A DNA stretch of 33,205 nt from an uncultured bacterium (GTDB taxonomy: Bacteria > Patescibacteriota > Gracilibacteria > Absconditabacterales > Absconditicoccaceae), in the NCBI GenBank assembly GCA_947168725.1, contig CAMVNA010000009.1:1-33205 (forward strand), read 5' to 3'. The notes under the pieces were generated by a model. The model saw nothing but the letters and a program-made list of their open reading frames with translations, had not been told where the DNA came from and did no database searches. How positions within the stretch are numbered: the first letter of the stretch is position 1; the number at the start of each line of letters is the position of its first letter. A program made the position numbers and the translations under genes. This document shows, one piece after another, positions 10,189 to 19,479 of the stretch.

Positions 10189-12201
10189 TTAAAAATTCAA
10201 AATCTCAATTCCATCATAATAATATTTCAAAATTTGATCGTAAGTAAGTCACTGCTGAGCAAACCGTTCTGCTCATTTTCACGCTAATCAAACTCCATGT
10301 CATACGAAATCACTACAAGCTCCAAAATCATAAACAGATTTAAGATAAGGTGTGTCATTCCATCATCGCTTCTCTTCTGCGGACAAAGTGAATCCAGCAG
10401 AGCAGTTAAAATAAGGCAAAATAGGCACATATCCATTATACATCACAATTTTGTTTTTTGTAGATTCCAATGCTTGATATCGTTTATTTACAGTTTTTTC
10501 TAATCATGCTCAAACATACTTTTGAAAGAAATTAGGATCATCTATCGCGGTATAGTTTGCATCAGGTGAAATACTAGGATGTATGTTCTCTCCATTCATA
10601 TAAAATAGAGCATAATTCTTTGAAATCATAGCCATTACTTTATTTTTTTCTAATGTTTCAGTATCATTGGTTTCTACAATTCATTTCATATATTCATAGA
10701 ATGGCAACCTATTGATGACAACAAAATCAGATCTTTGTTCTCAGTTTAATGTTGGATAGACTCATCTCTCAAAATATAAACTACCTTTAAAACTATTCCA
10801 TGGTATTCAAGCATAAGATTTACGATTATAATTTGAGATTTTAACTACACCATTAGACATAGAAGATTTTACCGAAACATCATTTGCAGATAAAATCATG
10901 TCAGAATTAACCTGAATCTTATTAGACAAAAAGGTTAAGTTTGCTCAGGTTCGAGTATAATTCACACCATCGATATTAAACACACAGCTAACATCACATA
11001 TAATCTCAAAACTATCATACTTTGTAGAAAGTTCATACAACAAAACAGAAATATTCTGGTTTACCAAACTTCTAACATCATTAACTGTGTATTTTGTTAC
11101 AATTTTTGACATTTGATTGGTGGTTTTTTTCAGATTTCATTTATAATTTTTCTTAGCAACATTGGCAGCATTTTTAAATATTTGGGGATTGGATTTTTGT
11201 AGTTGAGCTAAACGTTTAGGAAAATCCGAAGTTTTTGAAACTGTATTACTCGCTGTAGCAGTATTAGCCATATTTACTGGCTGCGATTTTGCACTGCTTT
11301 TTAAATCTTTAACCCAGCTTGTTGGTAATGCAACATTTCATACTGTTCATTTTTTCATCCTACTTAAAACTTCATCTCTTATTTTAGGTAAAAATATATA
11401 TAAGTTCTTACCGGGGCAAGCTGTTGCTTTTACATTTTTATGTCACATTATATTTGGGTTTTTGACTGCGGTAACATATGGTTCTTTTGTTGAATTTGTT
11501 GAAAATGTATGAGTATATCCATGAGGGTCTATGTGATAATATTTTGCTATAGCCGTAGTCAAATTAACCAATGCAGACATTTGTTCAACAGTTGGTTTAT
11601 CATTTTCAAAGTTTCACATCAAAGCAATTCAAACGGAAGATACATTATTATTAGATGCGTGCATTCATACAGCTCATTCTCATCAAGCACGTCATTCATA
11701 GATATTTCACATTTGATCAATTAAAAAATTATATCAAATATCTCCAAAATTACGATTTATAGTATGATATTTATAAATATCTTGAATTTCTTTTTTTACA
11801 TTACTAATTGTTCGATTGGGATTGTAGTTTCATGCAGTATGATGAATTATTATCTTGTTTTTATGATGATTAAAATAATCTGGATAAATTAAATAATGAT
11901 TTCAAAACATAGTGTTAGATCATTCATATTTTCGTTCTAGTGGAAAATTTTTAGCCATCCAAACATTACGAATCTTTGAAATGTTCTCAGCCTTTATTTG
12001 AGCTTCAGTTTTTCCTCCTTTAGAAGAATTGTTGGTAGGTCTAGGTGTACTACGAAATCTGATAGATTCATCGGCTCCCCATTCTGCACGAGAAATTATT
12101 TTTACTCAGGGGAGATTCCAATTAGCAGCATGGTTAATATTTCAAATAATCATTCAAAATGCAATTAAAGAAAAAAATCAGATTTTATTCAAGATTTTCA
12201 T
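10189..12201 (-). CDS. N-acetylmuramoyl-L-alanine amidase fused to a SpoIID domain
   Basis: A 670-aa exported protein. Residues 1-26 form a signal peptide (GFFSLIAFGMIIGNINHAAN). Residues 30-290 are an amidase_2/PGRP zinc amidase that cuts the MurNAc-L-Ala bond: IISRAEWGAD, IIIHHTAG with His120, NFGDIGYNFLID, GRAGGEGAVGMHA, and GHKNVKATACPG with His254 and Cys262 as remaining zinc ligands. After a Ser/Lys-rich linker, residues about 400-670 are SpoIID-like: VVINRLPFYEYMKGIVE (Glu510 at the position of the SpoIID catalytic Glu), FNCSAGFTLSAEE and GHGVGLAGKGAERFAQQGL near the end. SpoIID is a lytic transglycosylase for glycan strands stripped of stem peptides, so the two halves could act in sequence. 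Dense TGA-glycine use, for example three in EGRAGGEG. Confidence 0.9.
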
Positions 12202-12303
12202 AGTAATTTTGGTTTAAATTAAATACGAAAACATAATAAATATTTTCGCATAAAATGCAAATAAATGAATTAATTTAGAATAAGTAATTAAAAATTAAAA
12301 CAT

Positions 12304-12331
12304 TTGACATTATGATAAATTTTTTTATTAT
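12304..12331 (+). promoter_or_regulatory. Candidate sigma70 promoter of the PH-like membrane protein
   Basis: TTGACA (12304-12309) and TATTAT (12326-12331), 16-base spacer, about 40 bases before the ATG at 12372. Confidence 0.6.
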
Positions 12332-12371
12332 TAGTGAGGTAGCCATATATTTACCTAATAATTCATAATAG

Positions 12372-13229
12372 ATGAAAATACTATGAAGTTTTAATACAAA
12401 ACTTGATGAACATGAATTATACGACGCGATACAGGAGAATTGACAATGAAATGCAATAATGACAAAAAAACATCGAATATTTTTGATTCGCCCAATGATA
12501 TGGATGTTGTTTGCTTTTATAACATTCTGACTTTTGATTTGGTTTGCTTATGAGCAATTTTATAATCCAGAATATGTGCTACTTTTCCGGGCTATGACAA
12601 TTCTTTATTCAGCAGTAACGCTTACACGATGTGTGCATAGCTTAATGATGATTATGTATGATATGCAATCTCAAATTAATAACAAGAACGGATACATAGA
12701 TAAGATTGGTGAAGCTGACCTAAAAGATTGAAAATATGAAATATTTTTGAAACATACATTTATATCAGGAGGCTTGCAAGTAATACTGATGATAATAAAT
12801 TCCTTAGTATCTTTCTTCGCAGAAACTGATGCCACATCAAATATTGTACTAAATATCGTTTGAATCGTCGTAAATATAAGTTTCTTGTTTCTTTTGTATA
12901 AAGTATTAGATAGAATTATTGATTATGAAATGGATTTTAATATCTTCACAGTAGACCAATTTATGATATTTCGTCAGCATTGATTTTTTAAGATAGAAAG
13001 TATGAATATAGCAACATCTACAATTAAAATAGTAAAAGATTCAAAAAGCTGATTTTGGTGATCTTTGTTTAATTACTGAAAGGTTTCTATACATCCAGAG
13101 TGAAATTTATCAGCCGACTCAAAAGCGATTGAATTATTCTTTGTGCCTAAACCAAATGCTTTAACTAAAAAATTAAATGATTTTATCGAAAAATCAAAAG
13201 AGTGATTAAATGTATCTCTTATGTCATAA
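12372..13229 (+). CDS. Membrane protein with C-terminal bacterial-PH-like domain
   Basis: A 285-aa protein of unknown role. After a short polar N-terminus it has two membrane hairpins: helices about 43-62 (MLFAFITFGLLIWFAYEQF) and 65-95, then a charged loop, then helices about 140-160 (GGLQVILMIINSLVSFF) and 168-190 (NIVLNIVGIVVNISFLFLLY). The C-terminal 90 residues (FNIFTVDQFMIFRQHGFFK, then GSLFNYGKVSIHP and IELFFVPKPNAL) follow the strand pattern of bacterial PH (YdbT/DUF304-type) domains that sit on the membrane face. That assignment is inference. The gene converges on rnhB with only four bases between the stops. Confidence 0.8.
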
Positions 13230-13233
13230 GATA

Positions 13234-13992
13234 CTAAAAATTTTCAGGTAAATTCTTGGAGAACGTATGGCTAGGGAAAATCCATTTCAAAAATAATTTA
13301 CGATGAATATGAGAAGGTCCATACTTTTCAAGTAATTCTTTATGTTCTTTTGTCCCATATCATTTATGCTTATCAAAATTATATTTAGCATATTTTTTTG
13401 GTAATTTTTCCATAATGCGGTCACGCGAAACCTTGGCTACAATCGAAGATATTCAAATTTCTTTTACTTTTGCATCTCCAGAAACAATCGTTTTTATCTC
13501 CCAAAAAGGAAACATTTTTTTTAATCAAAAATCACGATTTCCATCCATAATAAGTTTTATTTTGATTCATTTAGAATTTAACTCAGAAAAATAATTCAAA
13601 ACATCAGTATATTTCAGATTTGTTTTAATTTTCGTAGCTAATGGATTTGGTAATTTATTTCCAATCTCAAATTTGGGCAATAATTGGTTAAAAATCTTAA
13701 TCATTCATCTGAGAATTGCAAGATGCAAAGAGTTACTCATTCCATATTTATCAATCTCGGCAGCCGTCATTCGAGCAGGATAGGCAATAATTTTTCATTC
13801 AAACTTCAATTTTTCTATGTGCGTAAAAAGATTTTCTCTTTTTTGTTCAGAAATTTGTTTACTATCGCAAAAACTAAATAATTCTTCTTTTGATAACTTT
13901 TTAATAGGGCAGACGAGTCATACAAAAACTGGACCTGCAAGAGGTCATCTTCCAGCCTCATCAAAATACACTGTAAAAGTTTGTTTTTTCAT
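13234..13992 (-). CDS. rnhB: Ribonuclease HII
   Basis: RNase HII nicks the RNA strand of RNA-DNA hybrids at ribonucleotides left in DNA. The 252-aa product has the full set of motifs: YFDEAGRGPLAGPVFVG at the N-terminus (acidic pair DE and the GRGP ribonucleotide pocket), LIMDGN (third acidic residue), SGDAKVKEIGISSIVAKVSRD and DKHKGYGTKEH. The R-G-P glycine and the G of KGYG are TGA codons. The central region around residues 95-140 is longer than in typical enzymes of about 200 aa. It lies upstream of, and convergent with, the PH-like membrane gene. Confidence 0.95.
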
Positions 13993-14067
13993 AATTACAC
14001 AAACTAATTAATTACAACAAAAAAACAAGATAAATTCACCTTATTTTCTCCATAGAATACACCAAAA

Positions 14068-15654
14068 TTATATTACTCTATGGATTTCATCTAAAGTTGT
14101 TTCTCATCTCAAAACTTTAACAATTCAATCTTCTAACAAAGTTACAAATCAGTTTTCACGAGCCTTTGTTAAAATTGATGATTCATTTTCTTTATCTATA
14201 ATGAGATTTCTCATATCTTCTGTAATTTCTAAAGCTTCAAGAATAGCTAATCTTCATTGATATCACGTTTCATTACATTTAGCACAACCATGAGATTCTA
14301 CTACAGTCCCATCAAAAGCAGGAATATTACTCATATCCAAATCACTTAAACTTTTTATAGTTTTCTCAATTTCCGCTTGTTCAGCATAAGTTGCGGGTCT
14401 TCTATCGCTACAATTTGGGCAAATTTTACGAACCAAACGTTGACCTAATACCAATTGAATCGCTGGCGCTAATAAATATGGCTCAACTCACATTGAAAGT
14501 AAACGGGGAACAGATGCGATTGCTGAATTTGTATGTAATGTAGTAAAAACTAAATGTCATGTTAGGGCTGCATTTACAGCGATATCTGCAGTTTCTTTGG
14601 ATCTAGTTTCTCAAACCAATATAACATCGGGATCATGACGAAGAATGGCTTTTAATCCAGTTTCATAGTCATAGTTCTTTGCATAATTTATCTGAGATTG
14701 CTGTATTCATGGCATTTCATATTCAATTGGATCTTCTAATGTGATAATTTTATTTGTTCATGTGTTTAAATAATTCAAAATTGAATATAGAGTCGTAGTT
14801 TTTCATGATCACGTAGGTCAAGTAACTACTATTATTCAGGTATTTTTTGAAATATGCTTTTTAAGTATATCATAGTTTCTATCAGTAAATCCGATTTCTT
14901 CAAAAGTAGCAATTCATTTTTGGGAATCTAAGAATCTGATTACAGTAGATTCTGATAGCATTCATGGCATGAAATTAACTCTGGCATCTACCTTTTTCTT
15001 TTCTCATTCATGATTCATTGCTTCAAATGAAAATCTACCATCCTGAGGAATATAATCCACATTCATTTTCACTCAAGATATGAATTTTAGTTTTTGTAAA
15101 TATTTCCAAAAATCATTGGCATCAAAATCAACAACATCTTGCAAAATTCCATCCAAACGTAAACGAAGAGTGATGTTTTTTCATTCTGGCTGAAAGTGCA
15201 TATCTGATGCTCCAGACTGAAATCAAAGTCTAACCATTTCTAGAATAAATTCTCCTGGGTCAAGAGATGCCCTTTTTTCAAAAAACTGTTTCATTAGTGA
15301 AATTGCAGAGTCTCATTCAGCCTTTTCTCTTTTTTCTTTTTCTTCTTTCGCAAGTTGTTCCTCTGCTTCCAATTTATCATACCACTTCATTCATTCATTA
15401 AATCATTCAAGAGAAGTATAGTAAACTTTCATCTTTAATCATTTATTTTCCAGTTGTTTTTCTATCTTCTTAAGGTCTTCTGGGTGATTGTTTGTTGTTA
15501 AAACGTACACTCAATTTTCTTCATCTTTGTAATAAATAATAACCTGCATAGAAGCAGCATTTTCACGAGGAATTTTTTTTAATTGAGAAAAATCTACTTG
15601 TAGTGCCTTTATATCATCTACCTCTAATATCGTATTTATCAATTGATTTGGCAT
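14068..15654 (-). CDS. pilB: Type IV pilus / type II secretion assembly ATPase (PilB/GspE family)
   Basis: A 528-aa hexameric traffic ATPase that powers pilus extension or secretion from the cytoplasmic membrane face. It has a short N-terminal domain (PNQLINTILEVDDIKALQ), a coiled charged stretch (EEQLAKEEKEKREKAEG, about 110-130), the N2 domain (GASDMHFQPEGKNITLRLRLDG) and the ATPase core. Walker A is TGPTGSGKTT with Lys285, the Asp box is IITLEDPIEYEMPG, Walker B is LRHDPDVILVGETR, and the His box is ALTGHLVFTTLHTNSA. A zinc tetracysteine follows (CPNC ... CAKC). Both glycines of GSGK that can be checked are TGA or GGN as expected. It is shorter at the N-terminus than classic PilB (about 560-570 aa). 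No other pilus genes are in the window, so PilB versus GspE is not settled. Confidence 0.93.
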
Positions 15655-15680
15655 AAAATAGATAATTATCAAAAAATAAA

Positions 15681-15702
15681 ATTAGACCTAGCACAGTCTA
15701 AT
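15681..15702. promoter_or_regulatory. Inverted repeat just downstream of the pilB -10
   Basis: The perfect 7-bp inverted repeat ATTAGAC/GTCTAAT with an 8-base centre overlaps the end of the -10 hexamer and the predicted transcript start of pilB. It could be an operator or a 5' hairpin in the leader. Confidence 0.4.
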
Positions 15703-15729
15703 TATACTCAGAAATACCTTAAAATGCAA
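15701..15729 (-). promoter_or_regulatory. Candidate sigma70 promoter of pilB
   Basis: On the minus strand TTGCAT (15724-15729) and a perfect TATAAT (15701-15706) with a 17-base spacer, about 47 bases before the ATG. Confidence 0.6.
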
Positions 15730-15786
15730 ATTTTGGTGGAGAAAAATATTTTTTTAAATTAATTCTAAAAAGTAGACTTAATTTGA

Positions 15787-16023
15787 CTATTCTCCAATTT
15801 TTTCTCTTTTCTCGCTATTTTTTAGTTCTTCAAAATCCTTTTTTAATTTCTCTTTTTTTTCTCAATCTGAAATTTTTTTGATGGCTGATGCAATCATGAA
15901 TAACATATTTTGATATGTCTCTTTATCCATAAATCAGGCATCAATCAATGCAATCATTCATTCCGCTAATTCTCGATGAGGTTTTAAGTCATTTAGAATT
16001 TTGAGAACTTTTTGTTTATCCAT
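15787..16023 (-). CDS. Hypothetical 78-aa helical protein
   Basis: I do not recognise it. It starts MDKQKVLKILNDLKPHRELAEG and continues as amphipathic helices, with a strongly charged Lys/Glu C-terminus (KKEKLKKDFEELKNSEKREK). Three TGA codons are read as Gly. It has no signal peptide or membrane helix and could be a small dimeric regulator or chaperone-like protein, but nothing in the sequence decides. It is preceded by a perfect consensus promoter and lies upstream of pilB, which has its own promoter. Confidence 0.7.
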
Positions 16024-16049
16024 GGTTATTTATGTTAAATAAACACCTA

Positions 16050-16078
16050 ATTATACTTTTTTCTTCTTATTTTGTCAA
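16050..16078 (-). promoter_or_regulatory. Consensus sigma70 promoter of the 78-aa gene
   Basis: On the minus strand a perfect TTGACA (16073-16078), 17-base spacer and perfect TATAAT (16050-16055). The expected start is near 16043, 20 bases before the ATG. Confidence 0.8.
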
Positions 16079-16105
16079 ATTTTAGCTAAGAAAAAATTTT
16101 TATTC

Positions 16106-16133
16106 TTGCTTTTAACGTAAGTTTTTGTATATC
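16106..16133 (+). promoter_or_regulatory. Candidate promoter of recX-rseP
   Basis: TTGCTT (16106-16111) and TATATC (16128-16133) with a 16-base spacer, upstream of the recX ATG at 16169. Confidence 0.4.
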
Positions 16134-16168
16134 TTTTCTTAGTTTATTTTTGAAAATTACTCCAATAA

Positions 16169-16618
16169 ATGGCTCAATCAGCTATCGATTATGCAATATG
16201 ATATCTATCTCGTTACCCAAAGACAGAGCAGGAAATACGTATAATTCTTTATAAAAAATGATATAATTCTGAAGACATTCAGCATTGTATGGATATTCTT
16301 AAAAAGAATGATTTTATCAATGATGAAAAGTTTGCTGATAGTTTCTTATATTCAGAAGTAGAAAAGAAAGGACGTCCATTATTTATTATCAAGCAAAAGC
16401 TTATCCAACGCTGAATCGATAAATGACTACTAGCAAAAAAGATATCAGAGCAGCAGGAAGAATTATCACAGTGAATGCGTAAAGCAATAAAAAAAGAAAT
16501 AGAAGCATATAAGAAAAAATGAGTAGACTGATTTGATATTATTCAGAAATTAATGAGAAGATGATATCAGTTAGCTGATATTAAAGCAGTTATTAAAGAG
16601 TGAGCTGAAAATAATTAA
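16169..16618 (+). CDS. recX: RecX-like regulator of RecA
   Basis: RecX-family proteins bind RecA filaments and limit their activity. The 149-aa product shows the three-helix RecX repeats: AIDYAIGYLSRYPKTEQEIR (repeat 1), then INDEKFADSFL with KKGRPLFIIKQKLIQRGID (repeat 2, the most conserved part), and KAIKKEIEAYKKKG to RRGYQLADIKAVIKEG (repeat 3). About ten glycines are TGA. The length is typical for a RecX. It is followed 25 bases later by rseP, probably in one operon. recA itself is not in the window. Confidence 0.85.
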
Positions 16619-16643
16619 TTTATATTCTAAAATCCAAATAATT

Positions 16644-17855
16644 ATGTTGTTGTTCGTTGTAATTTGAATTATCGTATTTATGGTACTGGTAATCTTGCAT
16701 GAATTTGGTCATTTTATAGCATGAAGAAAATGCTGAATGAAAGTGACAGAATTTTGAATATGATTACCTCCAAAAATTTGTAATTTACGAAAGGATAAAC
16801 AATGAACACAATACACATTAAATTGGATTCCACTATGATGATTTTGTTCATTTGAATGAGATGATCCAACAGATGATAAAACATATAAAAATCCAAATAC
16901 ACTTTTTACAGCACCACTTTGGAAAAGGTTGATCGTGATATTTGCATGAGTGACTATGAATTTTTTAACAGCATTTGTATTGTTCACATTCCTTTTCCGA
17001 CACGGAATACAACCAATTTCAGTATCACAAGTTATGGAAGATAAATGATCAACGAGTTATCTGATGGCAGCCCCAAGTTTTTTAAGAGAACAATGATTTT
17101 TAACGTGAGAAGTGAATGATTGAATATTAATTAAAGAAGTATTTAAATGATGACTATGAGAAAAGATAGATTTAAAGCAGAATGATGTCCTATTAAAATT
17201 TGATTGAGAAGATTTAGAATATAGCACATTCTTTGCGTTGATGGCTTCATGAGCAGACGCAACTCATGTTTTTACTTTGAAAAGATGAGAAATAGAAATT
17301 GTTACAGAGGAGTTTAAATGTGAGTGAACTTGTAAATTTGATATCCAAATATCTACAAATTGAAATATACAAATAAATGATATAAAATTTTCATTCTGAT
17401 GAGCAATATTGGCGACATTCCATGAAATTTGAGCAGAATGGGATTTAACAATGGATGCATTATGAACAATAGGTAAAGCATTGGTATCGTTCAATAAAGC
17501 AGGAATGAAAGATGCTCTGAATTCATTAGCTTGACCAGTTTGAGCAGTAGAAATAGGTAGAGTTATATATGAAATGTGATGATGGCTATCATACTTATGA
17601 TTTGCTGCGATATTATCTCTAGCATTAGCAATATTTAATGTATTACCAATCCCTGTTCTAGATTGATGAAGAGCAATTTGAATGATACTACAAAAAATAA
17701 CTAGGATAAATCCTAAAAAATTCTTCGTATGAGAAGCTTATGTAGATATGGTGTTTATGTATCTATTGTTGTGACTATGAATTATAATAGCTATCAAAGA
17801 TTTTTACGTCTATTACCGAGATTCAATTGTTGCCTACTTTACGTCTATTTTCTAG
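16644..17855 (+). CDS. rseP: Site-2 membrane metalloprotease (RseP/RasP, M50)
   Basis: A 403-aa intramembrane zinc protease that cleaves membrane-bound anti-sigma factors or remnant signal peptides. The zinc motif HEFGH is at residues 19-23 in the first helix, followed by KCGMKVTEFGYGLPPKI. A PDZ domain spans about residues 130-280 (KEVFKGGLGEKIDLKQNDVLLKF), and the second catalytic motif is NVLPIPVLDGGR with its Asp near residue 350. A final helix (MYLLLGLGIIIAIKDFY) ends the protein. The PDZ contains an inserted segment with a Cys pair (CEGTC). Very high TGA-glycine use. The stop is followed within eight bases by a terminator hairpin shared with the convergent AMP phosphorylase gene. Confidence 0.94.
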
Positions 17856-17861
17856 AAAAAG

Positions 17862-17889
17862 AAAGCTGACCAACTAAGTCAGCTTTTTT
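17862..17889. terminator. Bidirectional terminator shared by rseP and AMP phosphorylase
   Basis: The perfect 8-bp stem AAGCTGAC/GTCAGCTT (17863-17870 with 17878-17885) has a T run after it on the plus strand and a T-rich run on the minus strand. The TAG stop of the minus-strand gene (17874-17876) lies in the loop. Confidence 0.85.
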
Positions 17890-19454
17890 ATTACATTTTT
17901 AATCTTATCCTTAATCTTTGTGGAATATGTGTAGAAATCTTTTTGTAATTGTACTTCCTTTACTAGATTTAGTTTGTTAGCAGAAGGTGAGTACATAGTA
18001 TATATTACTTCTCACTTTTTGATTTTATCTCATAGCTTTTTGTGTAAATAAATACCAGCTTGATATTCTTTAGGGGCTCATAGTCATCTAACCATAGTAT
18101 TGAGATGTCTCATATCAACTTTAGTAATTATACAATCTTTTTCTGCAATCACATCGTGAGAGAATTTTCCGAGCTGAATATCTTCAGATTTGATATTTGG
18201 GTCTCAGTTTTGAGCTTTGATGATTTCTTGCATTTTTTTTCGTGCTTCTCAGCTGGACAATTGGTTATTAACTAATTTTTTAGCATTTCCCATGTTTGGA
18301 GCTTTTCAGCATAAAACAAGAATTCTGGAAGCAAGGAATATAGCCTTCTTCTCTAAATCTTCTGATCTTACTTTATATTGCTGTAAAATTCTGAGAGCTT
18401 CTCTCGCTTGCAAACATGCTCAGATTCACCTACCGATGGGTTGACTACCATCTGTAATTTGAACATCCATTTTAATTCATAGATATTCTCAAATCTCTTT
18501 AAAGCGATTTGCCACCCTTTTTGCATCTTTCATTGAGGCTACTTTCGCAGTAGGTCACATAGGAATATCAATTAAACAGTGATTAATTCCCATCGCATAA
18601 TTCTTTGCCATAATTGATGAAATCATTCTGGCATAAGGTTCCATTCCTAGAGGAGATGAAACTTTGATGATTCTATCGTTTACTGGAGCTAAATTTAATT
18701 TTTCATTCCATACTAAACAAGCTCAAACTTTATCAGTAAGTCTGATTACTTCCTGTTTATCAAATTCAATATCCATCAAAACATTTACACATTCTCCAGT
18801 TGCAGCAGGAGAGGTGATAGCTTTCGAAAATGTTTTTGGAACAGTAATTCCCAGTGATGCTAAAATTGGAATCACAATCATTGTCGTTTCATTTCCTGGT
18901 ACTCATCAAATACAATATTTACCAGCAACCAATCCAGGAAAACGATACATATCTCCCGTATATGCTGTTGCTTTTGTGGTATATGCTAATTCATGCATGT
19001 CAGATTTATAGAAGAAACTTGTGGCTACATAATAGGCAAGGACAAGTTCATGGATTTTATTATCTTTTATGTCTTCGATAATAGCATCAATTTCTTCATC
19101 GGTTATTTTTTTTCAAAGAAGTTTCTTTCTAATAGCTTGCATAGAAAGAGGATTGTTTTTTACAAAACTTACCAACACTGTATCTCCATGCATGATAGGA
19201 TATTCTTCCAAAAAATCATTAGTTACTCAAATTTCATTAGCTTGAACATACTTATCTGTGAGCGCAACATCAACAACGAATTCTTCTCTTTTTCTTATTA
19301 GAGAAATTTTATCACCATTTTTAATTCAATATTTATCAGCTTGTTCAGCATTGAGCATTACAATATGTCCGTTTCCATTTTCAATATCAAAAGAAACCAC
19401 TTTTGCACTAAATATCTCTTTAGAATTTTCCATTTTTATTTGCATGTTTGACAT
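17874..19454 (-). CDS. deoA: AMP phosphorylase (archaeal-type thymidine phosphorylase family)
   Basis: The 526-aa enzyme phosphorolyses AMP to adenine and ribose-1,5-bisphosphate, the first step of the AMP-RuBisCO salvage route. The archaeal-type signature GKYCIGGVPGNETTMIV, then KAITSPAATGE, distinguishes it from bacterial thymidine phosphorylase (KHSTGGVGDKTT). An N-terminal double-psi-like domain of about 85 residues is present, as in archaeal AMP phosphorylases, and NDRIIKVSSPLGMEPYARM matches the family active-site region. Start: MSNMQIKMENSKEIF, 25 bases after the stop of the 936-aa gene, so it may be read with the two large unknown genes upstream. The final residues (NVIKKLT) are encoded within the terminator stem. 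Thymidine phosphorylase activity is less likely given the signature and the RuBisCO in the window. Confidence 0.92.
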
Positions 19455-19479
19455 AATATTAATATAAAAAGATATAAAA

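Noticed and set aside
18664-19301. Plus-strand frames of 75-115 aa
   Set aside because: Antisense to the well-conserved AMP phosphorylase.
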